From Saccopteryx bilineata (lineage: Eukaryota; Chordata; Mammalia; Chiroptera; Emballonuridae): DNA of 64,000 nucleotides. Location: positions 121,543,033 through 121,607,032 of the forward strand of contig NC_089495.1 of the NCBI RefSeq assembly GCF_036850765.1, in the 5' to 3' direction. Below are positions 10,801 through 21,435 of this stretch, piece by piece. The notes beneath the pieces are model-generated. The model did no database searches, was not told the DNA's origin, and saw only the letters and a program-made list of their open reading frames with translations. Each line of letters opens with the position of its first letter. Position 1 is the first letter of the stretch. The translations under genes and the position numbers were made by a program.

Positions 10801-13800
10801 GAGCACACACAGGAACAGCTCCATGCTCCTGCCTCTCTCTCTCAAAAAATAAACAAAAAACCAAAAAACAAAACAAAAACAACCCTATTAACTAACCAAT
10901 AGTTTCTTATATATGGAATTCTCTAGAACCACAACTCGAATCACCTAGGATTAAACTAAATATTTACTCCTGAATTAATCTGAGATTTGCTTTGCACCAG
11001 TCAGTCCAACTGCAGGAATGCAGTGAGTTGGATACTATTGAAACAACACAGGCTATGTGTTGGCAATTGTCAAAGCTAGATAATGGACACAATGGTGATT
11101 TATCACATGATCCTCTTTAGTTTTGTTTATGTTAGAAGATTTCCATAATAAAGAATTTGTTTTGTTTTTTTAAGTTTAACTAAAGAACATTAGAGTACAT
11201 GTTTCTGGGAGATGGGTTCAGGGCTCACTTTCATTCTCTTGCAGGAAAAACTCTTCAGACAATAAAATTCTTTCTCTTGGTGACCATACTTACCACTGCA
11301 ACATAAAAATAGGTCTGAAAGAAGCCCAGCACTTACATGTAGTATCACCCCTTTGTCCAGTAAGCTCTGCTTTTTGGCTGTCATAACAAAATAGTGCGTG
11401 TCATCTTTGTAGTAGACGATGTTCTCCAAGTCAATACCTACAACCAGAAAACAGAAGTGTGTGAAAAGGGTTTGCTGAAACTAAGGTGTATTAGGGCAGT
11501 CAGAGAGCTCATACATAGGCTACAAACTGTAAACCTCCAGGCAGGAAGATAAAATAAAAAAGATGCCTAAACCCATATTCCTACTTCCTGCACACTGAGA
11601 TCTTTTTCTTTTCTTTCTTTTTTAGAGTGGAGGGGAAACAGACTCCCGCATGTGCCCTTACCAGGATCCACCCAGCAACCCCCATCTGGAGCCAATGCTC
11701 AAATCAACTGAGCTATCCTCAACACCCGGGGCCAATACTCAAACCAACCGAGCGACTGGCTATGGAAGGAGGAGAGAGAGGGGAAGAGAAAGGGGGAGAG
11801 AAGCAGTTGGTTGCTTCTCCTATGTGCCTTGACTAGGGATCGATCCTGTGGGGCTGATGCTCTGTCCACTGAGCCAACCTGCCAGGGCCACACTGAGTTA
11901 TCAGAAGAGGGTGAAGTTTGTTTATTCTTCACTGCCTGTAATTCACTTGACACCCTAAGTTATCCTACAAATAATAATCAACAGCGAGCAGAAAGATAAG
12001 AATTGGAAGGAAAATAAAGATTAACCTCGAATAAGAGGGTCTGGGTTAATTATCAGGTTAAGCCAGCCACTTTTATAGTCACCAAAGGCAACCAGGGAAC
12101 TCTCCTAGAACAGGACAGACAGTGGGATGCCTGGAAGCAGAGGATAAACTACTGACTTTTAATTAATCTAAAAAAAAAAAAGATGTAACAGAAAGAAACC
12201 ATGTTCTAGAAAACAGAGTATTGGAATTTGCCGTGCATTTTTGTTGCATCAAAACATCTACATTAATCTATTCAACAGCTATTTTATAACAATCTCATTC
12301 CTATCTAGCACGTGGTTTACTTCAAATCCAAAGTGGAACTTAGGAAGAAGACTATACACTCACTGCCTATGGTCAGCTTCTCAATAAGCCAAAGAAGTAC
12401 CACCAAAAGCAGATCACTGCATCAGGCACCATCACTTAGAGCCAGGTGGAGAGGAAGGGGTTGCAGAAGAGCTGGTAGAAGGCATAATGAAAACTTCAAG
12501 ACAAACAAATAAATAAAAACCCAGTCCAGACTAGCCTCGTCCCTGTGATGAGGGTGAAGATGCCAGAGCAGAAGCCTGCAATGCAGAAAGCATTATGCTC
12601 AGAATAGAGCACGGGAGGGGAGAGCAGGGTAAACGACAAGCACTGACACCAGTGAACCCTGTTTTCCAGATGGCCCAAGAGAAAACCACAGTAGTTATTT
12701 AAGTTCTGTTCTTACTGCTTCCAAGGCTTTGACACCAACCTGTGGCTTCCCTCAGCTCCTGGAAAAACTTTTGGTTGAATATAAACGCCACACCACTGAT
12801 CTCCTCCACTTTGGCTTCTGCGGTCGTGTTTCGGTTAATAAAATTCGCTGTAATAGCAATGGCCAGTTTGCCTCGAAACTCTTTCCGATGAAATCCTGGA
12901 GGGAAAGGCATGTTCAGAGGTAGCAGCAGCAGGCTAGAGAGGAAGGAAGACCCCTTCCAGCAGGAGGGGTACTGATGGTGTTAGGAAACATGAGGGACAG
13001 GAATCGATGGGAAAATTGTAGCACAGCTCCTTCTCAATCTGAAAATAAGGTGTTGACCCACCAAAGAAAGTAAAAATCCAGAAAAGAAGTATTTCCCTCA
13101 CACTAACAAAAAAATCTGAAATCTGACCGGAATATTACTCAATACTAGCAATTCTATTTTCTTTTTAAGAAGGGAAGTCACATTTTTATTAAGCTGAGAT
13201 TTAACCCTGCAGTGCCAACTGCTCAAAGTACAGCCTGTCTCCTAGTACCTAACAAGAGTGCCCTATAGGAAGTAACCCGAGTACCAGCTGGCTAGCGGAA
13301 GGGTGGGTCTGCCCTCCAATTAGAGTAGGTGGCACACATACACAACTTCTTAGAAGGAATGTGGTTGCTGATGGCACAATACCTCACCCCAGGGTTTGGA
13401 GAAGGTCCCTCTTCACACTGTTATAAACCAGGGAAAGGAGCACTGCCCAATACCTTCCAGGGTGTTCCTACGGCCATCTCCGCCAATTATCACTTCAAAT
13501 TCATATTCTGACACAGGATGAGTTCTAGGGTGCACCAGTGCCCGCCAACCTATCCCTGTGGATCAAAGTCAAAATGAAGGTCATCTCCCAGGCCATATTC
13601 ATACATCTAAGACATCTCAAGATATCCAGGCAGTCAGGTTCCAAGCCTAAATCGATCTAAAAGCATGGGCTACAAACCACAGAAAGGGAGAGGTTCATTC
13701 CCACCACACGGCAGTGTTTTCCCTGATGTGGTATGAAGATCATAGACCCAATGATCTTAGTTGAATTCACCTATGCTGAGGGTGATTTCTACCTTAGCAG

Positions 13801-16800
13801 TCCCTGAAATACTTTCTCTAATTTTACAGACCCCCAAGTATAAAAAAGTTGAAAACCACTGCAGTGAACACAAACGCCTGCAGCGTCTCACACTGTCCCA
13901 AAGTTGTCCTCATTAATCACAAGTTCCTCAAGAGATACTGGCTGTACCAGTGGAAAGGTCGCATTTAGTTCTGACAACTGCAGGTTCCTGTAGTTTCCTG
14001 CTCTGACCTCTTTTTTTGCCCATGCAACACCCTTCATCTCTCTTCTTTTTGTCCAGTTCAACTCACGTTCGTTTTCCTGGTCCTCAGGAGGCTGTACCAG
14101 TCCTTGGAATTCCACATTGACATGGATCTCAATGCCTAGGATCAATGCTACTTTCAGCAGTATTAGCTGAAGCTGCCGGATACCTGGATAAACAAGACAG
14201 CACTAGTCAGTGCGCACTAAAAAAAGGGCCGTGTGCAGTCCCTGCTCAGGTTCCCACCTGTCCACCAACGCAGAGTCCATACAGATTCTCAGAGCTTCCT
14301 GTAACAGGAGACATCTTCCAAGCCATGCTCCACAGCTGCTTTCTTTATGAAGGGCAAAAAACATTCCAGAGAGACACACAGGCCCGCGCCTACCTCTTGG
14401 GTGACACATTTCTGAGACAACGTGAAACTGTAGGTGGCAGGAGACTCCCTTCCCTCTTCCCTGAGTCGGTCAGACCCATGATTATTTACAGAATCTACAA
14501 TCTTTACAGGATGGCAGTCACCAGAGGAGGCAGAAGATGGCACCCATTGGTATGCATTCTGGTTCTGGTCCAAAGGGGCTAGACTACCTCCTGGGGTTCC
14601 AACATCCCTCTCTCATCTCATGACCTCACTGGTCTTCACAGAGCCTGACCAGGCGAGAAGGGCAGACTTCAGTGCAAGCTAAGCAGCCTCTCACCACCCC
14701 CCCTCCCACCACTGGTCTAAAGTTGCAAAAACTAAGGCTCACAATGAATGAAAATCTTGCTCATTAGCCTAGTGAGATTCATTTATTTAATGTTAAATGA
14801 ACACCTGCAAGGGGCCAGACATGGCAGCAGCTCCAGAGATACAGGGATAAAAACCTAGTCCCTTATGTTCAATATACCTCCAAGACAAATCCTGTCAACC
14901 ACAGGGCACAAAACTGCGCTGAACATGTGACCCCACTCCTCTCATCAGACCAGACTCACCACTCACCTGCAGCCTGTGGCTAACGTGCTGGGAGTCCATG
15001 CAAATCCTCCTCCAGATCATTTGGTTATTTCCTCAGTTACACAATCTGACTCCTTCTGAGTCACATGCACAGAGATCATTAAATCCCATGCTAGTGAACA
15101 TTTTATATTTGTAGATACTAGGTTCCAAGATGTTCTGCACATTACAGCCCAGCAGGTGGGCAGGGGCCTCCCCTGCCAGGGGAATGTGGCAACAGAGGCC
15201 AATGTGTGGTAAGCTGGCACAGCCACTTCAAACAGCAAAGAGTTCAGCAGCTGGAGGCGTGCATAAGATGCCTCTGGCAGAGCTCAGAACTCAAGTTTCT
15301 TGCTAAGTCTTTCTGGAACCATTAAGAGTGAACAATAAACAAGACCTTAACCTCATCACGCAGACACTGCTTTCATGCATACACACGGTCATGAAAACAA
15401 AGCCACCATCTGCGTTAACCTGTGTTTATTTCAAAGGACCTTAGAAAACCACAGGCCCAAGCTGAGCTTGGAGAGGTCAAGAGCATAGCAGGAGCATCGC
15501 AGGCAGCAGATCTCATGAGAGTCACTAACCAAAGGAACTGACTCACCACTCGCCAAACTAGGAGTCTGCTTCTTCTAAAACTGTGCTCTCCACTGGACTA
15601 TGCCACCTGTACCCCGTTCTTAGACTGGTGCAGCATCTAACATATCATGTGCCAAAGAGCAGCATGCCTGTGCTTCTTCCACCAGTCTGGTCAAGGCCTA
15701 CTCTGGGCATCTATTCCACACTATAAGTGCTAAGTGAGAATCTAAGACCTAACTCAGAAACCCTCATGCTAAATTCCACCAGTTGAGAGTCTGAGGTTAC
15801 AGAACCACGTGTGGCAGGTGTTTTCACAACAAGCAGAGTGTGTTCCTATACTACAGGTACTAATGACATTAGAACACAGTGGGCTGTTGGGACGAGTTCC
15901 TCAGATAACCTGCCCGTCCCTATTACAGAACAGAGGTGGACTGTAGGGTGGGGCCCCACAGGAGAACTGGTCTCACTTACTGATATGGTCAATGGCTCCA
16001 GCACAGAACTTGCCGTAGAATTTCTTGGCACCCAAACCTCGTAGGTCATGTATGGTGAATGGCCAGAGATGCAGGACATTGTTGCGGGAGAAGGCATCTC
16101 GCTTCTCAATGACGACTACCTTTGCTCCCAGCAAGGACAAGTCGATGGCTGTGCGGAGACCACAGGGGCCGGCTCCAATGATGAGACACTGAAAGACACG
16201 CCGCTTTCAGGGCAAAGGCAGTGCCTCCTGAGGAACCTCGCATTCTACAAGTGTCACGATCTCATAACCAACATTCTCTAAAACCCCCAGGTAGGGTTAC
16301 TCTCCCCATCTCCAAGCCATCCGGGTCCCCGCTGAGCACCTGCGATGGCAGGGAGAAATGCTGGTGGCTGCTATGGACAAACAACACTCCTGTCTCAGCA
16401 CATGCTCCCCTGTAGATCTGCAACATATCTAAATAAAACATCGTTTCTTTTTAAAAAAATTTTAGGCTCAGGAAAGAGATGAGAAGCATCCCCTGATAGT
16501 TGCAGCACCTTAGTTGTTCACTGATTGCTTCTCATTTGTGCCTCGACCCTGTCAGGGCTCTGCTACAGCAGAACCAGCGACCCTGGGCTCAAGCCAACTG
16601 ACCTTGGGATCATGTTGATCCTGTGCTCAAGTTGGCACACCTGTGTTCAAGCTGGCGACCTCAGGGTTTTGAATTGGGGCCCTCAGCATACCGGGCCAAC
16701 ACTGAATCCACTGTGCCACCAGTGGTCAGGTGGTCATCATTTCAACAAATGACTTAAAAATCTCTTCTCATCTTTCTTTAACAGGAGAGGACCTTTTGTT

Positions 16801-19325
16801 TCTAAGGCAAGCAGATGTCCATCTGAGGAGATGTAGATTATTAAGTACACAGTTTAGGCAATGTCAAGAGTCCTGGAATGCGTCTTCCACGGAAATGACT
16901 CTCAGGACGCAACTTCCAAGAGCCAAAGATTTATGTGCTGAAGGGCTCTGCTTCTTCCACCAGTCTGGTCAAGACTGAAAGCCCAGTCATTAGACTGAAA
17001 GCCCAGGAAAATCATCTTGAAAATCCAAGTTTTAGAGAAGTGCTCAGGGTGACACTAGACACTTACCTTAACTAGTTTGTTCTACATGTGCAGAAGAAAA
17101 GAAGACATGCAATGTTTTTGGCTTTGGATTCCTTTTATCCTTAATAAAACTCCAGAACTCACTCACAGAAGTCATGTCTTTGAATTCCTTGAATTTGGAT
17201 GAATATCAAACCAAATGCAAACCATTCAGGAAGAGCAAGGGGCGTCCCTCGGTATCCACATCTGGGAAAATTAAAGCTCAGGAAAAAGCACTAATGACTT
17301 AGCCATGAAAATCATTTGCAACTTTGTTTCCCTACCAGGTTTTTCTTCCAAGAAGATGCGCTCTTGTATGAGCAAGAAAGCAGGAAAGCAGGAAAGCTGA
17401 AGATGTTGGTTTGAAACCCTGGGTTTGCCTGGTCAAGGCACATATGACAAACAATCAGTGGACAACTAAAACGAAGCAACAATGAGTTGATACTTTTTGA
17501 GCTCCTACCCCTGAAAATCAATACATAAAATCTTTTTTCAAAATATATTTAAAAAATTTATTTATTTTAGTGAGAGCAGAAGAGAGGGAGAGAAGAAAGG
17601 AAGGAAGGAAGGAGAGAGAGAGACAGGAACATCAATCTGTCCCTGATCAGGGATTGAACCAGCAACCTCTGTGCTTTGGGACAATGCTCTTACCCAGGGG
17701 TCCCCAAACTTTTTACACAGGGGGCCAGTTCACTGTCCCTCAGACCGTTGGAGGCCCGGACTATAAAAAAAACTATGAACAAATCCCTATGCACACTGCA
17801 CATATCTTATTTTAAAGTAAAAAAAACAAAACGGGAACAAATACAATATTTAAAATAAAGAACAAGTAAATTTAAATCAACAAACTGACCAATATTTCAA
17901 TGGGAACTATGCTCCTCTCACTGACCACCAATGAAAGAGGTGCCCCTTCTAGAAGTGCGGCGGGGGCCGGATAAATGGCCTCAGGGGGCGTATGCGGCCC
18001 CAAACAGGCCGTAGTTTGGGGACCCCTGCTCTTACCAATTGAGCTATCCGGCCAGGACATATAAAATCTTAAAAAAAAAAAAAGGTTCTGAAGCCTGTGG
18101 CATACCTCCAAGTTGGCAGGTACCATCCATACCTCACAAGACACTGTGCATGAGTGGTGACTTTGTGAAGATGACATACCAAGCACAAGCACCATGAAGC
18201 CATTTCCACACAGGATGCTAACAGGGCCTGGCTAACTATTTGCTGAATGACCTACATGCTTCTATCATTGTGAGGTTTTGTTTTTTTTTTTTAATTTTTT
18301 ACTGCTGGAAACGGGGAGAGACAGTCAGACAGACTCCCGCATGCGCCCGACCAGGATCCACCCGGCATGCCCACTAGGGGCGACGCTCTGCCCACCAGGG
18401 GGCGATGCTCTGCCCCTCCGGGGCATTGCTCTGCCACGACCAGAGCCACTCTAGCGCCTGGGGCAGAGGCCAAGGAGCCATCCCCAGCGCCCGGGCCATC
18501 TTTGCTCCAATGGAGCCTTGGCTGCGGGAGGGGAAGAGAGAGACGGAGAGGAAGGGGGGGGGGTGGAGAAGCAAATGGGCGCTTTTCCTATGTGCCCTGG
18601 CCGGGAATCGAACCCGGGTCCCCTGCACGCCAGGCCGACGCTCTACCACTGAGCCAACTGGCCAGGGCCTATCATTGTAAGATTTAAAACAAAGCCTCAG
18701 CAAAACAAAGCTGCTACACCATTAAGTTGTTCTTGCTGGTGAGACCCCGAACACTTAGTATGTGAGCACATGGAACATATTACAATCAAGTCTGGCGCAT
18801 GGCACAGTCCAATGGACACAGCAATGCCTCTAACAAGGTACGAGGTTGACTGCCTATACTAGATCATGGCTTGACCCAGCTGACCTCTACTTGATCCTTT
18901 TTTCTTAGCCTACCTCTACTCAGAATTCTTCCATTTCGGGTTGGATCCTTAGGTCAGTGACCCTGGGCATCAGGGCTGCCAGCCTTACCTTGGTGTTGGT
19001 ACATGCCTTCCCCTTTTTGTAGTCTTTGTGGCTGCTTCGTTTGTCCAGCTTTGCCCAGAGGGCTTTGGCTTTCCAGTAGCTGAGCTTGGACTTGAGCTTG
19101 TGGTAAAAGGAGCGATAGTCCTTAGGCTTCAGGTCCAGGTGGTCGCAGAGCTCTCTGAAGGCCTTGAGGGTCCCCTTGCAGGTGGTGGCCTGCACAAACT
19201 GGTCAAACAGGGCATGTGCTTGACTCATGGTCTCGTTTTTACTCTCCTCCATGCTTTCCCACTCAGTGACCCAAAAAAGGGGGCGGAGGAACAGCAGCTG
19301 GTCCACCTGATGTTGTCAGGTTAAC
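4787..19325 (-). CDS. MICAL3: MICAL3, 5' portion (10 coding exons, F-actin monooxygenase)
   Basis: Joined coding exons (minus strand) are 18989-19252, 15981-16188, 14067-14183, 13454-13555, 12740-12895, 11337-11437, 8264-8521, 7818-7933, 6575-6701 and 4787-4883. They total 1546 nt, 515 codons plus one base, with no stop or frameshift; every intron is GT-AG and every phase fits. MICAL proteins are cytosolic FAD/NADPH monooxygenases that oxidise methionines of F-actin and depolymerise filaments; MICAL3 also acts with Rab8 in exocytic vesicle fusion. Visible motifs are the Rossmann GAGPCG at residues 93-98, a GGDGRR motif near 222-227, and the second FAD motif [15 protein letters not shown] crossing the 402/403 exon border. 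The start sequence MEESKNETM and the peptide [21 protein letters not shown] match my memory of MICAL3 better than MICAL1 or MICAL2. The CH, LIM and C-terminal Rab-binding parts lie beyond the left edge. Confidence 0.96.
5110..5900. mobile_element. Old L1M-type fragment split by a SINE
   Basis: The stretches 5110-5348 and 5733-5900 read like an ancient L1: 'gataacagatacagtaaagc', 'aaatgaaattatacagta', then after the SINE 'gatggatgctgaggccgtttccag'. These resemble the L1M consensus as I remember it; boundaries are approximate. Confidence 0.55.
5367..5714 (-). repeat. tRNA-derived SINE, family B, with diverged TSD
   Basis: Antisense copy preceded by an (ATTA)n-like tail. The TSD ctgacatgcaacaattaa (5349-5366) and ctgacacgtgacaattaa (5715-5732) match at 15 of 18 positions. 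The head complement tatccactgcgccactgcctggtcagg ends at 5714. Confidence 0.88.
6110..6480. repeat. Ancient MIR-like remnants (two)
   Basis: At 6170-6280, 'cactcttattttacagatag' and 'acttgtccaagtgacaagagg', and at 6360-6420, 'ggcaagtcactcaacatgtctctg', recall the MIR core and its flanks. Weak, by-eye assignment. Confidence 0.5.
6575..6701 (-). CDS. MICAL3: MICAL3 exon, residues 441-483
   Basis: Translates as [20 protein letters not shown] through [22 protein letters not shown]. The acceptor is tccttgcag and the donor gtaagc. This is the end of the monooxygenase domain. Phase +2 in, 0 out. Confidence 0.97.
7485..7637 (-). repeat. Short tRNA-derived SINE (Ves-like)
   Basis: Antisense: tttatttattgatttta-type tail, agagagagagtgagagacag, cagaaacatcgatctgttcc, then the head complement agctgagctatccagccagggcc ending at 7637. 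It is about 150 bp, shorter than families A and B and similar in plan to bat Ves SINEs. Confidence 0.82.
7818..7933 (-). CDS. MICAL3: MICAL3 exon, residues 403-440 (second FAD motif, second half)
   Basis: Translates as [20 protein letters not shown] through [17 protein letters not shown]. The PFWPMGTG segment completes the motif started in the previous exon. The acceptor is ccttgatag and the donor gtaaag. The intron to the previous exon is only 330 bp. Phase 0 in, +2 out. Confidence 0.96.
8264..8521 (-). CDS. MICAL3: MICAL3 exon, residues 317-402 (second FAD motif, first half)
   Basis: Translates from [20 protein letters not shown] to [20 protein letters not shown] is the start of the second conserved FAD-ribose-binding motif, completed in the next exon. 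It is the longest exon between first and last here (258 bp), phase 0 to 0, acceptor ctggagtag, donor gtgagt. It is GC-richer than neighbouring introns and fully open. Confidence 0.97.
9265..9829. mobile_element. hAT-like DNA transposon with perfect 8-bp TSD, containing a U2 insertion
   Basis: Termini CAATGGTGGGATTCAG and (inverted) CAGTGGTGGAATTCAA. The 8-bp duplication ctcggcag is exact at 9257-9264 and 9830-9837. The A+T-rich interior has no transposase frame. Without the nested 34-bp U2 sliver and one copy of its TSD the element is 515 bp. Confidence 0.88.
9546..9579 (+). pseudogene. 3'-truncated U2 snRNA retropseudogene (nt 1-34)
   Basis: The 34 bases match the 5' end of vertebrate U2 snRNA with a single G-to-A change at position 4; the segment 9551-9570 reads ttctcggccttttggctaag. 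It is flanked by an exact 16-bp direct repeat, aagaagcaatatggaa, at 9530-9545 and 9580-9595. There is no poly(A), and no U2 promoter elements (PSE/DSE) surround it. It is not a functional snRNA gene. Confidence 0.92.
10558..10732 (+). repeat. Short tRNA-derived SINE (Ves-like)
   Basis: Head gccctggctagttagc, B box gggttcgatccctgg, a region with ggcagcaaccactgg, CT-rich segment and tail aaaaatcaataaaaaa. Flanked by the approximate repeats aaaaagatta and aaaaaagtta. Confidence 0.82.
10735..10868 (+). repeat. Second short tRNA-derived SINE, tandem with the previous
   Basis: Head gccctggccaggtaactc, B-box-like ccggttcaattccc, short body ending ctctctctctcaaaaaataaac. It starts directly after the tail of the preceding copy, suggesting insertion into that A-rich tail. 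Confidence 0.8.
11030..11160 (+). repeat. Possible ancient L1 3' end
   Basis: The sequence 'gataatggacacaatggtga' and 'gaagatttccataataaaga' resembles old L1 3' ends that finish in ccataataaa. By-eye assignment only. Confidence 0.4.
11337..11437 (-). CDS. MICAL3: MICAL3 exon, residues 283-316
   Basis: Translates as [20 protein letters not shown] followed by [14 protein letters not shown]. The acceptor is ctggttgtag and the donor gtaagt. The exon is 101 bp, phase +1 to 0. Confidence 0.97.
11600..11888 (-). repeat. tRNA-derived SINE, antisense, rearranged body
   Basis: T-rich tail, cagactcccgcatgtgcc, and head complement gagccaacctgccagggcc. The TSD cacactgag is at 11591-11599 and 11889-11897. 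The middle (11690-11760) is rearranged relative to family A, with two 'ccaatgctcaaatcaactgag'-like repeats. Confidence 0.82.
12000..12739. other. Intron, nothing recognised
   Basis: Intronic DNA between two MICAL3 exons; only a short poly(A) near 12169-12181. No other structure was seen. Confidence 0.5.
12740..12895 (-). CDS. MICAL3: MICAL3 exon, residues 231-282
   Basis: Translates as [19 protein letters not shown] through [13 protein letters not shown]. The acceptor is tttccctccag and the donor gttggt. Phase is +1 to +1, 156 bp. The histidine in GFHRKEF stands where I recall arginine in human MICAL2 and MICAL3; see findings. Confidence 0.96.
13454..13555 (-). CDS. MICAL3: MICAL3 exon, residues 197-230 (GGDGRR motif)
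   Basis: Translates as [20 protein letters not shown] followed by [20 protein letters not shown] corresponds to the conserved DG motif of flavoprotein hydroxylases, which contacts FAD and NADPH. The acceptor is gatccacag and the donor gtattg, a non-consensus but valid GT donor. It is an open 102-bp exon, phase +1 to +1. Confidence 0.96.
14067..14183 (-). CDS. MICAL3: MICAL3 exon, residues 158-196
   Basis: Translates as [20 protein letters not shown] through [18 protein letters not shown]. The acceptor is tttatccag and the donor gtgagt; it ends one base into the next arginine codon. The sequence is family-typical throughout. Confidence 0.97.
14184..15980. other. Intron, nothing recognised
   Basis: 1.8 kb MICAL3 intron with no clear repeat or second exon. 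The open frames at 14145-14582 and 14289-14573 start within or beside the neighbouring exon and show no recognisable protein content. Confidence 0.5.
15981..16188 (-). CDS. MICAL3: MICAL3 exon, residues 89-157 (FAD-binding Rossmann motif)
   Basis: Translates from [17 protein letters not shown] to [16 protein letters not shown] is the GxGxxG dinucleotide-binding loop and is intact. The acceptor is tgtctttcag and the donor gtaagt. Phase is 0 in, +1 out: the serine codon after DHI is split over the intron. Confidence 0.97.
16446..16730 (-). repeat. tRNA-derived SINE, family B
   Basis: Antisense: gaaagagatgagaagcatc, tgattgcttctcatttgtgcc, body with caagctggcgacctcagg, and head complement tccactgtgccaccagtggtcagg at the right. 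Confidence 0.85.
17385..17534 (+). repeat. tRNA-derived SINE, 5'-truncated
   Basis: Sense fragment with ggtttgaaaccctggg (B-box-like), ggtcaaggcacatatgac, gacaaacaatcagtgg, and tail aaaatcaatacataaaa. Its tail is the target of the antisense SINE that follows. Confidence 0.7.
17535..18060 (-). repeat. Short tRNA-derived SINE (Ves-like) split by a hAT element
   Basis: Antisense SINE: a GGAA/GAGA-rich stretch, caatctgtccctgatcaggg, agcaacctctgtgc, then after the hAT insertion caattgagctatccggccagg. The TSD ataaaatctt is at 17525-17534 and 18061-18070. The hAT interrupts it at 17694/18037. Confidence 0.88.
17695..18028. mobile_element. hAT-like non-autonomous element (family 1), perfect TSD
   Basis: Termini CAGGGGTCCCCAAACT and (inverted) CAGGGGTCCCCAAACTAC. 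The exact 8-bp TSD ctcttacc is at 17687-17694 and 18029-18036. It is 334 bp with an A+T-rich core and no coding frame. Same family and orientation as 21436-21765. Confidence 0.92.
18275..18668 (-). repeat. tRNA-derived SINE, family A, young
   Basis: Antisense full-length copy with intact B box complement gggaatcgaacccgggtc (18602-18619) and GGCCAGGGC end. The TSD ctatcattgtgag (18262-18274) and ctatcattgtaag (18669-18681) differ by one base. It lies about 320 bp downstream of the MICAL3 first coding exon, within its intron. Confidence 0.93.
18989..19325 (-). CDS. MICAL3: MICAL3 first coding exon (5' UTR plus residues 1-88)
   Basis: The acceptor follows a pyrimidine run ending in tttctgttag just right of 19325. 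The 5' UTR occupies 19253-19325. The ATG at 19252-19250 has a good context (A at -3, G at +4), and an in-frame TGA at 19318-19316 inside the same exon excludes an N-terminal extension. The 264 coding bases end after ACTNTK at a GTAAGG donor, phase 0. It encodes the helical N-terminal part of the monooxygenase domain. Confidence 0.96.
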
Positions 19326-21427
19326 CTAACAGAAACAAAGAAAAAGGAATGGTGAGCAAATCCAAATTCCTGTCTACAAACATTTCCTAGGAGACATAAC
19401 CCTTGTTCAGTGTGGAACCCCCGAGTGTTGTATCATCCGTTCAACAAATGTGTGCCTTCTCTACTCCAGGCACCTAGGTGCAGGCGGAAGGGCGCATGGC
19501 AGGGCTTGTGTCCAAGGCTCTGCAGTGTCGTGGGTGAGACAGACTCATAAACAGAAGGTTAAGTGTCCCTAGTGATAGCACATAAGGGATTTGGGACACA
19601 AAGGAACAGCACCCAAGTCAGAGGGTAAAGGGTCCTCGCTGAAGGTGAACCTCTGCAAGGTGACAGCAGGCTCTTTCAGGATAAGTGAGTACTAGCAGGC
19701 AGGGGTACCGTGGAGGACCTGGGGAAGGAAGTAAGACAGGAAGGGCTGTGTGGGACTCTTAGTGAGGGAGTCAAGAAGGATCCCCAGGCTTCCTCTCAGC
19801 CAATGAGGAAATGGTGACAGTGTGCAAGTGGATTAAAACAGAACTCAGGTATGAGGGAGGTGTGGCGTGCCCCCTCTTGGCCCCGTTACATCTGCACTGC
19901 TTTTGGGGTATTCACTAGGCAGGCAGGCGCAGTCCGAAGCTGGGAGCAACTTCGGATCGTGCCATTAGGTCATTAGCATGCAGGTTAGCAGCTGACCCTA
20001 GACGGATAGCTGGTGAGGTCACACCAGGAGAGGCCCTGGGAGAGAAGCACAGGGCCCTGGAGGAGCCTGGGATGCAGACTCCTCAGGAGCTGGCAGAGAG
20101 GGTGCTCCACAAAGGCAGTGACAGGAGTGACGGGAGCCAACGTGCAGTGCCACAGCATTTAAAGAGCTTCAAGTTCAGAAGTGTCGACGCTGGTGAGGAT
20201 TCACACACTAAAATACTGCCTCTGCATACTGCACACGGCAGTGTGGGCAGGTTACAGCCACCCACTCTGCCCACAGACATATCTGACAACAATGATTGAT
20301 GTCTATGCCTGTCACCAAAAACGTCTACACACCCACCACCCTGCGTCTGCTGGGCAGAAGCTGTAGGATGGGAGATGGTGCCCTGGGTGCTCCTTTGTCC
20401 ACTCGCTCCCTTGGGTCTTCCTCATTATTTTTGGGCCAAGTTCTATTTATCACCACTCTTTGGAACTATTACCGCAGGGCAGGAGGCAAAGGGCCAAAGA
20501 CCAAAATGCAGCCACAGGAAGAACAGAAAGGGAGGCCAGGGCAGTGAGGTTCTGCGCCCATGGGTTCTCTGACCCCTGAATAGGTCTCTCTGCCTCACTA
20601 GGCCTCGATGTTCCCTAGTGTGAGACAGGAAGCAGAGACTGGGTGATCTCCAAAACTCTCTTCCAATCCTGAGGTTCTCTGAGTTGAGTGCTGAGAAAAA
20701 CTTCGCTGTCACAGGGCTCACTCCTGCTACTGCAGTTGTGAGGGTCCACGAGAGGAATATCACCAACTTACCACCAGTGTGATGAGGACTGTACTGAACT
20801 TTACTGTTGGAGATGGGGGTGGATGCAGGAAGAGAGCTGTTGGTCCACTGTACTCAGGTAGAGAAGCAAGAAGTAGCCCACTATTCAGTGAACCAGCCCA
20901 TGTAGTGGGATCCACCAAATGGGAGATGCTAATGAAATCAAGTCTCAGAAGACAGGCGCCATGCTTCAGATTCAGAGCACAGTATAGGAGGAGACCCTCG
21001 TCCTTCCTGAAGCTCTTACACTGGGGAGACCTCTGACCAACAGAGCCCCCTTTGCGAAGTAGAAACAACATCTGCTCTGCACAACTCACACGATATCACA
21101 AGTTTAACCAAATCGACTGAAGCTGTGTCTTAAGTTTCAGGAGTGAAAGTTAATAACTAAATACGAGGAACTGCCATTTCCCTGTAACCTATGTCAACAG
21201 ATGCACACTTTTCATGGATTGTGGAGGCCAAGTCAAAGATGGTAATTCTTTACCCGAAACACAGACTTGTCTTCTGATCCCAAGTATATCACATACCCAA
21301 CATTCTCTCCTGGCTTTGGATATAAAAACTACACTAGTAAGAAACATAGCTTGTTCCAATGTCTGTGTGGCCAAGGGTCTAGCAAGAAACTTTTATTTAG
21401 GGGGAACTGGAACTCATCTTCAGTTCC
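19326..21427. other. 5' intron of MICAL3, nothing recognised
   Basis: Begins directly upstream of the first coding exon. No promoter-like CpG cluster, exon or clear repeat was seen; the many short open frames in all directions look random. Confidence 0.5.
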
Positions 21428-21435
21428 CCCTAAAT

